Positions 11,656 through 23,343 of a DNA stretch of 64,000 nucleotides are shown here, one piece after another. The notes beneath the pieces were generated by a model that was given only the letters and a program-made list of their open reading frames with translations, was not told the DNA's origin and did not search any database. Location of the stretch: NCBI GenBank assembly GCA_001630475.1, contig KV419401.1, positions 186,001 through 250,000 on the forward strand. Reading direction: 5' to 3'. Source of the DNA: Sistotremastrum niveocremeum HHB9708 (lineage: Eukaryota > Basidiomycota > Agaricomycetes > Sistotremastrales > Sistotremastraceae). Positions within the stretch are counted from its first letter, which is position 1; each line of letters opens with the position of its first letter. Made by a program: the position numbers and the translations under genes.

Positions 11656-13545
11656 TTAGACTTCGTCATTCACATCTTTTTCACCTGGACTGTAGGGATA
11701 ATCTGATTTAGTGACCGATGATGCCAAGGAACCGGGTTTGAACGATTTGTCTTGACTCCAACGGGGAGCGGGACTGGTCACAGATCCAAGCTGTCAGGAG
11801 TACCATGAGATGGATCTTGATCGTCTGATGAAATAAGAGCGGGCCGGGACGAACCTCGTGGTCTTCCTCATCGGCATGACGCGCGCGAGTTGTATGAATG
11901 TGAACTGCGATATGAGACCGAGTCTGGGTTGATTCTAGAATGTCGTTGGTCTGCGCTCGGAGGGGGTTACGTGAGTTCAGGCTGGATAGGGAACATTAGT
12001 TTTCAACGACCATGTGCCATAAGAAAACGTCGTACCCAGCAACGGTTGAGGCGGTGTAGAGTTTGCTGATACTGAAGTGAATAGCAATCCAGACCGCATT
12101 GTGGGGCATGAGAGCAGCCTAGGTGAAGACCGAAAGATGTCCAGCGGCCCGTTGGCAATGGAAAAAAGCACTTACGCAAAGCATAGCGGCTCCGGCAACT
12201 ATACAAGTAGCGGCTCCCGACTGTATGGTGTAGCGAATCAGGGTAGCCAGAATAGCATCCATGCTGCAAGGATGTGAGATGTGAAATCTCAGAGAAAGCA
12301 TCGACTACAAACTTGCTGAACCCAGTTCGGCTTCTGGCAAGGTAAATGCAGAAAGCCGCCGTCACAAATATGTCCGACAAAACGGCAAGGGCTAGACCAG
12401 TGGTGAAGAGCCACTGATATTTATCTTAGCAAACGATAGGAATGCCTCGTTTATGAGCAACTTACGTGCACAAAGTGTGACAGGTTCTCATAGGTCTTTT
12501 GCTTGAAACTGTTGCAAATTTAGAAACGCAGATGCGAAAAATGGATACTGCATACCATTGTGTGGTTGCGGCTGAATGATCGAACAGCGATTAGCAAAGA
12601 ATGTCAGTGGGCACGAAAAAAAAGCCCGTACCCAGCCCAAACCCTTGAGATTATGACTTAGTGATGGCAAGGAAAATACCTAGGAGGAACTCACCTAGTC
12701 TCGCCGATGTCAAGAGAACGATGACACAAGGTATCCAAAAGATTGTGGGGTTTACTGGGCAAACGGTCGCATCAGCTATATTCACGGGGAAAGAATTTGA
12801 CAAAGCGTACGGATGTATAACTTGCGCGCAAAGAAGCAGTGCACAATGAATGTGATCAAGGCCTGTATTACGATTGGTTAAACTTCGGGGGACGTTTACT
12901 CGCGAGGAGCTCCCACCGTAATAGCAACCGTGATCTAACATCCGTAATTGATCAGCAAACTCTGTTAACGACGCCAATGGTTACTCACAGCAATAGACCA
13001 GTTGATGAAGGCCAAGGCAGACGGGTTGGAATAATTTAGGACCTGAAAAAAATGAAACCTGATGGAGACGTCGCGTAAAATAAGGTTACCAAATAATAGT
13101 ACATTCCATGCGACGCTAAACGTTGCTTCTTCAGTTTGTTACCTCACAACACTGAAACAATTACATACCAAATGCTATGTGCAGGGTGTCAAGGAACCTA
13201 TACGCCCCACCATGAGAACAGGCACAAATGAGCGGGGAAACCACGGAATATTCACCAAAGGACGGCAACCTACGAAAAAAAAAGCACACGACGATGAGGG
13301 GTCGACGAGAAACGACGCAGAGACTTCAACGCACCAATAGCTTTATCCATTGCTCCTGGAAAGTCGATTGGGTGAAGTAGATATAGGTTTGGAAAGAGCT
13401 GGTTCCCCAAATTCTGATTTTTTCGAGGCGTTGTTAAGGAGAATGTCCCAAATAACTGAATAGAAAACTCTGCTCACGCCAGCGCAACCATATCTCCTAT
13501 CAACAGTGCACCGACCGATGTCGAGAGCTGCAAATCGTCAGACAT
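11656..13545 (-). CDS. DUF6534-type multi-pass membrane protein, copy A
   Basis: A many-exon gene starting at 13545 (MSDDLQLSTSVGALLIGDM) and ending at 11656. Recovered exons give the family landmarks in order: GTSSFQTYIYFTQSTF, VAVLWFLDTLHIAFASHGMY, NPSALAFINWSIA, FIVHCFFARKLYI, ARSRTGF, DAILATLIRYTIQSGA, HFSISKLYTASTVAGLNSRN, then a charged cytosolic tail. These match the seven-helix-like DUF6534 proteins that are numerous in Agaricomycetes and have no assigned function. All junctions I checked keep frame and no stop interrupts it, so it looks intact. A second copy (14746-16671) lies just upstream on the same strand with the same intron positions. Confidence 0.8.
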
Positions 13546-14745
13546 GTTTGAGAAAAGAGTGTCGGGTATTGGAGAGAAAGACTGAGGTGAGGGTGGGGAT
13601 GAGAAACCCAAACGCAAGCCCAATCTGCGCCCATTTTAACCGCGAGAAGCTCTCGCCGACGACCTCCGGATTCTGAAGCAATTCAGTCTTCTAAACCAAA
13701 TAACTGAGGAGGCTTCGAAAACGAGTGCGCCCCGGCTGCTCGGCTCCACATTCATCGCCGTCCGGCCGGATCGTGCCGCTCCTGGACTCAGGGACGCTGG
13801 GAACCTGCCGAGCCGGGAAAGAGGGTTTTCCTGCGCTCTGGGCCACGGGACTCATAAAAGAAGAACTCCCCAGCTTCAGAATAGGTATATACTTCACCAC
13901 GCACCCAAAGGTTCCCATCTCTACTTGACCAAGAAAGAAATTTGAACTCAAGGTCTCTAACAGGAGAAAAATCTCCTGTGAAGCCTCCTAGACTTTTGAT
14001 CACAAGGGCGCCCAGGTACAAGGGGCTAGACAGCGGAAAAATAAGAAAAAGGTTAATAAAATCGATCAGGTTCTGGACAGCACGTCACCGGGACGCTGCC
14101 CAATTGGCACTTGCTAAAAACAGCCCGAGAGCCGGAACTTGGACGAAAGAGAGACGCTAGGCGAGAGATTACGCTCGTTGAGGTCATTTCCCGGCCGACG
14201 AAACTATCGCCGCCACAGATACGGAAGCTTCATCTCGGATAGCGACTCTTCTCAATGCTTCCGGTTGCCATCAAATGGCGAATGCGGTCAAAATCTGTTT
14301 ACGCGCCGGAAGTATACACCGTGAGACTGGCTGATCAGTAGAGTCTAAACAGAAAATCAGAACGACAATCGGCTAGATTGCACTTCTAATGTTGGGCGTA
14401 CCGCAGCGGCGAAGCTTCAAAGAGTTTATTGTGGTACAATAACTGCAGGGCCCGGTGTTCCAAACGTACAATAGTGGTACAAGAAGAATGATAAGTTAAA
14501 CATTCTACCCGTGGAAAACAATGACCCTCGTCGTGGATTGCTCAAAAGCAAGTAAATATTACCAAGTGAATATTATTATGTACGCCAAGAAGGGATGGTG
14601 ACCGCTCGCGTGAACAGAAGTTCCAGAGCCGGAAGACGTTGAAAAGGTAAAGCGAGTAAGGAACGAATATAGATGATAGCGAAAGCATGAAGGCCACAGC
14701 GGGAGAGCAAAAGATGGACGAATGGCGGGACAGATCTGTTGGAGT
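13546..14745. other. Intergenic between the two DUF6534 genes
   Basis: Promoter region of copy A plus about 1 kb of unassigned sequence. Its first half holds a possible SINE-like segment listed separately. The rest contains no supported gene. Confidence 0.4.
13690..14060 (-). mobile_element. Possible tRNA-derived SINE or other short repeat (weak)
   Basis: Read on the minus strand, this GC-rich noncoding block contains a B-box-like string (GAGTTCAAATTTC, near 13941-13953) about 60-70 nt into the segment, followed by an unrelated GC-rich body. It interrupts otherwise AT-richer intergenic DNA. No A box, poly-A tail or target duplication could be fixed, and no second copy occurs in the window. 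It may be an unrelated repeat fragment. Confidence 0.25.
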
Positions 14746-16671
14746 TTACACTAGACCCTGGGGAATTTTGACTCCATGACCGTGATCGGAACCTGATAGA
14801 CTCCGTAGGTGTGCGTGGTAGGTGTCCTCGTCATCATTAGAATCGCGGGTAGAACTCTTGACGGAGCCAAGCTAATGGAGACGCCCGCCTTGAGTACATA
14901 CGCTCTCAGGGAGATACAATTTATCGATCTCACCTCGAATGATGGTTCAACATGTCGAGCCCTTTCCGTGGAGATATGAATAGCCACTGGCGAGATATTC
15001 TGTTTTTCCTGGTCTACGACCTGGACTTTCAAAGGGTTCCGCGAATTAAGACTAGTGATATTGTTAGCTATGTGTGCGTGCTGTACAAAGCAAGACATAC
15101 CCGGCCACGGTTGAAGCGGTGTATAACTTGCTGATACTAAAGTGAACTGCAATCCATACAGCATTGTGGGGCATAGTGGCGGCCTATGTGATTCGTTGGT
15201 TAATGTCTCCGAGACTTCAAAGAAGTGGTATTCACGCAGAACATCGAGACCGCAGCAACGATCGCCGTCGCTGCGCCAGACTGAATGGTATAACGAATCA
15301 ACGCAGCCAAGACGGCGTCCATGCTGAAAGAGAACCGTCATCTGATCAGCTAACGATCTTGAAGTTTCTTAGAACACATACCTAGTGAACCCGGTCTTGC
15401 TCTTGGCGAGGTATATGCAGAAAGCGGCCGTGACGAAAATATCTGATAGCACCGCGAGTGCAAGGCCAGTAGTGAATAACCACTGGACAACAGTCAGGCC
15501 TAATCTAGTGGGATGTAGATATCAGCTACATACCCGAACATAGTGTGATAAGTTTTGGAAAGTATGTTGCTTGAAACTGGCGAAAGAACGTTCAATACTG
15601 GAAAGTAATTTCGGACAGTGGACGTACCATTGAGACGTGGAAGCTTTTTGCCATCAAGGGATCATCAGAGACTCAGTCGATACCATGAAATTAGACCCTC
15701 ACCTAGGCCGAATCCTGGGGAAAAATGTGAGTTTTCAGTGCGAAACAGATCAGTGGCACTACGCTTACCTAATCTCGCTGACGTCAAGAAAACGATGCAA
15801 GCGGGAATCCACCAAATGTTTCGATTTACTAGAAAGCAGTTAGTCGAGATGATATTCAAGTAGGAATACCCCGGACTCACAAATGTAAAGTTTGCGAGCG
15901 AAGAAACAGTGTACGATGAAGGTAATGAAAGCCTGCGACGGCCGTGAGAAAAGATCGGCTAGATAAGATCAAGGGACTTACAGTGATCGCTATAGTGAGC
16001 TAACCAGAAGCTTGATGAGATACGAGAATTGGGTGCATCATCCGAGGAACTTACGGCGATCGACCTAGGGAAGCAGGTGGGTGAGATGTCGGCAATTAAA
16101 GAAGTTCGATGCGTACCAGTTGATGTAGGCTAATGCACCGGGATTCATGTAGTTTTGTACCTGATCCACATTTAGGCGAGTCCATCGATTTGAAGGCCGA
16201 AGCAACTGACAAGATAGAAATACATTCCATGCGAGGCTATGCCAATGTATGAGCTTCAAGTCAGACTCAAATAGGGGTTAACTCACCGAATGCAATATGT
16301 ACTGTGTCAAGTATCCTAGCATGGATAGTGAGAGAGCGTTCTATATAACGGTGTTCTTTGAATGTACCATAGCACGGCAACCTAGACGGTGTACTGGGTT
16401 AGGATCAACTACGGGAGAATAAGTTGAGGTGGCGTACCAACAGCTTGATCCACTGCTCATCGTATGTAGACTGGGTGAAATAGATGTAGGTCTGGAAAGA
16501 GCTTGTTCCCCAGATTCTGATGGCGGTTCGGTCTCAATTCGGGTCTTTCTCGAGAGTGGGTTGGAGTGCGGGGACTCACGCTAAAGCTATCATATCACCA
16601 ATGAGCAAGGCCCCGACTGAAGTTGAAAGATGGAGATCTGTCGGCGCGGTATAGACTGGAGGAGCAGACAT
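14746..16671 (-). CDS. DUF6534-type multi-pass membrane protein, copy B
   Basis: Paralog of copy A with the same exon layout. It starts at 16671 (MSAPPVYTAPTDLHLSTSV) and shows GTSSFQTYIYFTQSTYDEQW, VAVLWILDTVHIAFASHGMY, VQNYMNPGALAYINWSIA, FIVHCFFARKLYI, WLFTTGLALAVLSDIFVTA, MDAVLAALIRYTIQSGAAT and HFSISKLYTASTVAGLNSRN. The last exon begins LGSV, as in copy A, which fixes its frame and moves the stop to 14746; the other frame would end at 14751. The tail then diverges from copy A. Integral membrane protein of unknown role; tandem placement and shared introns show a local duplication. Confidence 0.8.
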
Positions 16672-18707
16672 GCTGGGAAATGAAAGTAGAGGGGTGGCGG
16701 CAGGAGCAACAGAAGCCCATAGAGGTCTGAGACAGTTAAGAGGAGCGCTGCAGGTGAGTGCGGCTTGAATTCACTTTCCATAGAAGGAAACGGATCACGA
16801 GCTAGACAGGTTGGGCAGTGTGCCAGGATAGTCAGATCAAGAAAGCGGGGTCAACAAGTCCTAGCGCTGGCAAATAGGTGATCGAGGCCGCGGCTGACCG
16901 GGAAACGTGAGTTTGATCTTGATGGTCGGCAAACAAAGAAACTCGACCAGCAAATTTTTGAGTCATCAGATGCAACAGACAACGAGTCGTACAACTCGAC
17001 CAGCGAATATTCGACCGACCAAATCTTTGAAAACGGGCAGAACGCTCTGTGTTGCTGGTTCAAACAAGAAGTTCACTTGTGAGAACTGTCGGCCCCGGAC
17101 AGGCTTGCGACCCTGAAAAGAAGCGTGTCGCCTTCGGATGCAGCCGTGATCACCCTGGGCTATCCCACAACCAGCAATGCGCTGAGGACGGCTATCTGTC
17201 CTGCATAACCTGCAATCTTTGTTCGACTATCTTTGAGTCAACGTACCGACGGTCAGATGATCAGCCCTATAGACCCCAAGAGCGGTGAATAATTGGAATG
17301 GGTACGCTCCCTACTCAGTCGGACTCAGTCAGGAACTGACCATGGGAGCTCTGCCAACATTGGTGAATTGGGCACTCCGCCTGTGGTCTCATGGTCTCTC
17401 ACAGTACGTGACAGGAACTCTGCTTGAAGCTGCGAGCGCTTTCGTAGAGCGACCAGACGAACGGAGCTCTACAAATCACAACCGGCTCTTCTCTCCTCAC
17501 CCCGTTCACTCAGCAGGCACCTATGTGTATTGGACAGGAAAAGAATAATTCTGGACCCAACGCACTGGGTTAATCTTACGCAACACGATTGCGAAAATCG
17601 CTTTCCATACGTCATCTCACAAGGGTGAAGGCCCCCTAAAGGTCATGCTTCCTAACATTTTCAGTCCCCTTGCCCCAAATCTTCGGCAGTCAGGCGTTCA
17701 ATGTCACAATCCGTTGCACAATAAGGTCCCGATCACATTGAACTCATGTCTTGACATAAGCCACACTTCCTTTCATTTCGGCCTGATAGACCTTCCAGTC
17801 CAACATCGAAACGGCAGTTCGTCCTCAATCGGCCAGGTGGGAGCACAACACCTCAGTTAAAAGCTTCTTCTCTTCTCGCTGTTCCTCATGAAACCTGTCT
17901 GAGGGCAAGTGGCAATGTGGCATGGACGGTGTACCTGAGACTCACGTCAGCGAAAATTTTCGTGATCCTAACGGCGCCTTTGGATCACGCTGTGATCTGG
18001 GGATTACACCATTTCTTGCCGCCAAGTCTCAGAATTTCTTGATCTGGCAATATCTACCGTACCTTAGGCCTTATGGGAGGAGCCTACCGCACAGCGTACT
18101 CGTTTTTGTCTCCGAAAGCATAAGCTCCATCGCGGGTCTGTCTGCACAGCCTACAATACGTAAACTTCGGTATACTTTACGGGACTATTGTCTAGGATAC
18201 CAACTTGCCGAACAGATCAGTATCTTCATCGCCTCAATCATCGGTCAATCGCAAAGACGTTCTCTGGTCAAGCAGTATGGTCCGAACCCGTTCTTGAGTT
18301 ACAGTCACGGATGAGGCACCAGGAATCGTACGCCGGTGAATGAAATGCCGTGCACACGATGAATTCACAGTACCTGACCATCAAGGAGACAATACTCCTA
18401 TTTGTCGGGCATCAACATGCACCACCAATAGAATAGCTCAACTTCGATTTCCCAATCGGAGCATTGAACCCTTCCTCCCATTGTACAATGTTCCAAACAT
18501 AAGAATACACGAGTTTATCTATTTCCTGTTCCAGACCTATAAAGCAAGAAAAATATCAAGAAAGAAAAATAGTACTATGCTGCAATGTCGATATCATCGA
18601 GTTCGTCAAATAGTGCGTCCACAAGATCACCGCTCGTTCAAATCCAAGATGATAATAAGATCGAGGACTCATTCAATTGGAGGAGCCATCAAGGAAAGGC
18701 CCCATAA
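16672..18707. other. Unassigned 2-kb stretch
   Basis: Upstream of DUF6534 copy B and downstream of the GEN1-like gene. Several short frames on both strands, none with a domain or consistent splicing. It might hold eroded gene or repeat remnants; I see none I can name. Confidence 0.45.
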
Positions 18708-21650
18708 TTATGTCAGATCGATAACCTCAGACGTTGGACTCCGTTTACGAGCAAGAGCACTTGGCATACTCTTATTTGAGGTAGTGCGCGCGGCAGCAGG
18801 GCGAGGCTTTACTGGGCTATCATCGCTCGATATTGAGATGATAGATAGATCCGCGAGATGCGGCCTCACTCCCTGTCCTTTGCCTCCTATTTCTCTACGA
18901 GGAGATGGCCTATATGGCGATGGCGAAACTGGACGACCCGGTCGAGCCGCTGGTTCAACATCTGAGCTGGATGAGGTCTCATCGTCCAACGAGACAGGTA
19001 CTCGAGGACTTTGATGTTTCTTCTCCTTTCGAGGTGATTTCTTCAGTCGGAGGTCCAACGACTCTGTGCTCGATGACCCAAAACTATTTTTTCGGGTGTG
19101 CTTGACGCCTCGAGGTGACGGCGTGGTTAAGACCTTCAAGCGCGTAGGAGAGTCCTCTCTCCATAGTGGCGCGAATTCGCCATCTTCGTCGTCTTCAAAG
19201 GGGCTGCGAGATTTCGTTTTCGACTCACGAGTAGCGTTATTCCCCTTAGCGGTATTGAATAGAGCTTTGTACTTCTCGTCCAGGCTGTCGCTCCCGCTAT
19301 CTTCCTCCAGAGCTTGGGCGAAAAGCTTTTGGCTGTGCGTGATCGAGCCCTTGGCAAGCTCGGAAGTGACGCTACTGGACTTCGGCCCTGGCTTTGGTTT
19401 AGATTTCGCTTGACCATCCGGAACTTTGGCTGGAGCCGATTTAGTGGAACGCGGAAGCGCTGGTCGCGCCGAAGAAGGCTTAGATTTTGGAGCGGCCGAG
19501 ATGGGCTTCGTGGCCCGAACCTGCTTTTCAGCAAGTTCCAGAGGAAGGACAGGTGCTGCTCCTTTGCGAACGAGACCGGTAGTGCTGTCACTGTCTGAGA
19601 AGTTCGCTGGGCCTGAAGTCATGTTACTCTTAACCTTCGACGGCGCTTTGACTTTAGACGTTGGCGCCTTGGGTTCGTCGGCCGCCTTCTTCGCCTTCGC
19701 CGTTGCAGCAGGCTTCTTCTTCTTGTCGGCTTTCTTCAACTTGCGACTGTTGAAGTCGTCCACGACGCCTTTTTCCACAGGATCGACCATGAGGGCGGGC
19801 ATCCACATGCGAAATGTGCTGTCAGGATCCTCCCATTTCCCTTTGCGCTTCGTCCCCTTCCCGTCTTCTGCGTCGCTGTTTGCTTCGCCATCTTGGTCAA
19901 TGTCTCCGGAAGCGAATAGACCTTCGGTGAGAGGCGGTCGAATCCCGCGAACGCCAGCTTCAGCGGCACGAACCATAGCCCTTGGATCGATCTCCAGGCG
20001 GTATTCGAGTAGCATGTCCGTAGAAGCATGAGTCCGTTGCGAATGTATGCTCGTGATCATCGGTGCATCGTCCTGCTCAGGGTCGTCAAGATCTCCGGCC
20101 TTTTTGGAGGGCGAGTCCAGTGCAAGAGAAGCGAAGTGCTTCCTGATCATGGAAGATGGCGTTCCTGGCTGGAACCGCTCCTTGTCCCCATTCTTCCGCG
20201 GTGTCAAGGGCGATGACAATAGTGCTCTGCGGTCGAGCTCAATGACACTTCGGCGAAGACTGCGGCAGATTATTCCAGGCCACAAAACGGTCCTGAATCG
20301 TTTGACGATAACTTCTTTCACGCCCCATTCGAAATAGAGTTCGCAACACTCCGCGATCTTTGAAACGCTAGGCTCCCTTTCCCAAGTGATTTTGTTCACT
20401 TTCCGGCCTTCGGTTTCTGATGTGATAGGTTTCACGTAAGACATCAGAATTTCGATGTTTGGGAAGTCGTCAGTTATGGTTTTTGCGACGGCGGCTGCTT
20501 TTCGCTGGAGACAGCCAGATTCGTTCGTTTTGAGCTCGTGGATGAGGTCCGAACGCCATTTTTCCAGGAATTTAGGAAGGTCGTCTTTCGAAAGTTTGAT
20601 GGCTGCTTCATATAACGCATCGCCAAGACCAGCACGCGCGAGGCCGTGTGCAATTTTAGGACCACATCCTGTGACGCCAGCCTTGCAGAAACAAATGAAC
20701 AATCATAGAATCGTACCCTCAAAGGAATCTTACGGTATGGTAATCTCCACCGCTAAGTAAACCAATCAGGATGAGGCCGCCGATAGTGAGGTCAATTTCA
20801 GGCATAGAGGTGATGTCTTTCATGCTATAAGTCATGGTGTGGTTTCCGTCGTTCTTCCCGGCGGCATTTTCTAACGATGCTGAATTATTGCCGGTCAGTG
20901 TCGCGCTCGAGCTATATTCACCTGAGCACATTGACGTATCTGATGAAGTCAAATACTGACTTTCGAATGACCATGGTGGCACCGAAGAGAAATGTGTCGA
21001 CGTCGTCCGAAAGGATACCGTCAATGATCCCGATACGATTCAGATAAGCCAGCTCGGCCTCAGCTTCGCCTGGAGCCTTCGGTGAATTAATAAAAGCAAG
21101 GAATGTGAAATAAGAAACGTTGAGCTCACCGTGATCCACTCAAACCCGAAAGCCACTACAATATTCTTCACACCCTCAGTCAGCCAGTGACTGTTTCCGC
21201 TAATTTTCTTCCCGCGTTTGACACTGGGACGCTTTGGACCATCAAATACGAAGACCGGGAGGAAAGGCACGGTCAGAAGCTTCGCACAGCGGAAGAATAA
21301 TGTTCGGAGTTCTGGATTCTCTCCCTGCGCTAAAGTCAGTCTCGCCCTCGTCCTCGTCCGGTGGCACGATGCTAGAATACCTCTCTTCCATAGTTGGCGT
21401 GAAAAAACCAGATGCTGGATGCCAGAATTAAATTCGACGCGCAAAATCACAAGAGCAGTGCGCACCTCGCGTCTATACCAATTCTGAGACCTCGTACACC
21501 ATCCTTGTTTCGCTGAAAACCATCTACCACTGCTAGCTCGGTCAAAGACCGCGTTTTCGCTGAGGGACGAAGTACCTATGTGGCCAATTATTATTAGAGG
21601 TTTTTAGGTTGGAAAGGAAGACTCACATCCCACAGGCCTGCGACACCCAT
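18708..21650 (-). CDS. GEN1/Yen1-type Holliday junction resolvase (XPG/Rad2 family nuclease)
   Basis: Starts at 21650 with MGVAGLWD, the invariant XPG N-terminus that must stay free for catalysis. Spliced exons give RGLRIGIDASIWFFHANYGRE and FVFDGPKRPSVKRGKK (XPG-N acidic residues), then APGEAEAELAYLNRIGIIDG and SDDVDTFLFGATMVIRK (XPG-I acidic cluster), LIGLLSGGDY and AGVTGCGPKIA (helix-hairpin-helix). This is the order of GEN1/Yen1, which cuts Holliday junctions symmetrically in the nucleus. A long Lys/Ser/Pro-rich tail follows. Near the end are IISISSDDSP and the terminal VIDLT, both resembling SUMO-interacting motifs. The family assignment over FEN1 or EXO1 rests on the long basic tail and the overall layout. 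Confidence 0.85.
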
Positions 21651-21810
21651 CCCTGAACTGAGCTGGACGCGGTCACGGGATCAAAGTTGAATTACTCGAT
21701 GCGGAGTTTCAATTAAAATACGCGCTTTTATTCAACGGCGCCATCTGCGTACGCTCTACATCGCCTTGTTAGGAGATAAATCAGGTGTCTCTCTTCAATA
21801 CCATGAGACA

Positions 21811-23112
21811 TCAAGTCCGCCCATTAGGTTTTAATAATTTCTCCTCCAGTTCTACCAATTCTCGCCACGACTTCCACTCGGCTCCTAAAATTCTAAGACC
21901 GTGTTCAATAGCCAGGGTTGTATACTTCAGCGCCGTGTGCTTATCCTCAATCTCCGCATACGCTCTAGCAGCGTATGCATAAGATTCTGGTAAAAGCGTA
22001 TACAAGCGTTCCATCTCCACAAGATGAACAAGTCGTTCGGCGATTGCGGGTTTATCGGCCGGGAGAAGACGATTGGAATCCAGCATTCGCAAAGAATCAT
22101 TGAGTATCACGAGTCTGTTATCAGATTCTTCTTGCAGATAGGAAGGGAGGGAGCATAGTGAACATGCACAATCAAATCCCCATGTCGACTTGAGACGGGA
22201 TTGGCGTTGATGACTGCTGAAGTCGCCTCGGACGTAAGATATTGTTAACTAAATAATATAAATTCAGTAATATCTAATGGTTAGAGATGATGCCTGACCT
22301 CTTCGTCCTTCTCGATCCGCCGAGCTGCATGGAGTGTCATGGTAGCAGTGTCCTCAGACCAGTTGTATTCAAGACTTTACAACGGTGAAAATCCGTCAGA
22401 TTGCAGGTTGAAGGCTGCAACGCGTACGTAGGAAAACTCACTTGGGACGACAGTCATGATTGAGTCTTGCAACAGCAGGAAATAATCCGTGAAATGTATC
22501 TTCTCCGCCAAGGTTGATATTAAAGGAATTGGAATCAAAGCGAGAGTCCACAGGATCCGCGTGTTCATGCCATCCGGAGAGCTGCATGAAGTATTCATGA
22601 CTCTCTTGAGGAAGGCTCGCCGATAGTTCTCGGCGAAGCGAAATAATGTCTTGAGGCGAATACTCCGATTTGAGTTGAGCGTCGATTAGAATTAGTGGAC
22701 GCTCCGCTAACACAATCTCTCCAGGAAATATGACCCGCAAGGCTGCGAGTCCTTTTCCCTTTCCCAGTACGTCCACCTCAGCAAACGATGGTCTGCTCAT
22801 TGCACTAGATGGCATGTGCGCGAGGTATGGGTTGCTAGCCCACAAGGCTAAACGTTGCCATAAATATTCGTGCTTTTCCTCAAGAGCTAGGATGGAGATG
22901 CCCCGAGCATCGAAAGTGTAAGAATAGAGGATGCAGTATCGGGCGCCTGAGAATCCCTCCTTGCAAAGTCCTTTTGATAATTTATGAGTCGTTAGGCCAG
23001 AGACAACTGATGTTATAGGAGATCCAGGAGATAGAGATTGGAAGGAGACGGTGTAATTTGCATACACCTGGGCTGCGAAGAGGATGACAACTAAAAGAGT
23101 GTAAGGGAACAT
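21811..23112 (-). CDS. SET-domain protein (SMYD/SET5-like) with hydrophobic N-terminus
   Basis: Three exons joined by short introns. The first encodes MFPYTLLVVILFAAQVYA, a signal-peptide-like start, then GKGKGLAALRVIFPGEIVLAERP (start of SET), LFPAVARLNHDCRPN (conserved NHDCxPN), and after splicing TATMTLHAARRIEKDEELT, ISYV and a post-SET cysteine cluster CACSLC. A helical C-terminal region follows, as in SMYD-like proteins. The SET catalytic elements look complete, predicting S-adenosylmethionine-dependent lysine methyltransferase activity. A secretory N-terminus is unexpected for such an enzyme; an alternative start further in is possible. Confidence 0.8.
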
Positions 23113-23343
23113 GATGGGGCCTATGCGTTATAGCATGTGCTATAAACGATGTGCGCTTTTCACAGGCGAGCTCTAGCTGAGCGTCAAGCCTCAGAATGCC
23201 GTAGACCTGCCAGCTCTCGGTCAACAAAGCTAAAGCAAGCTGGACAGCGACAACTGCAAGAAACGTTCCGGATTCCGAAATGAACGGCGTTCTCGGCTTA
23301 CCCTCGGCCCGTGCAGTTACGTCCATTCCCCCGCAGTGCGAAC

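Noticed and set aside
14751-14753. Stop of DUF6534 copy B at 14751
   Set aside because: The frame used there conflicts with the last-exon LGSV alignment to copy A; the paralog-consistent frame ends at 14746.
16672-18707. Zinc-cluster-like cysteines in a short frame near 17060-17290
   Set aside because: The cysteine spacing does not fit a fungal Zn2Cys6 domain and the frames have no splice support.
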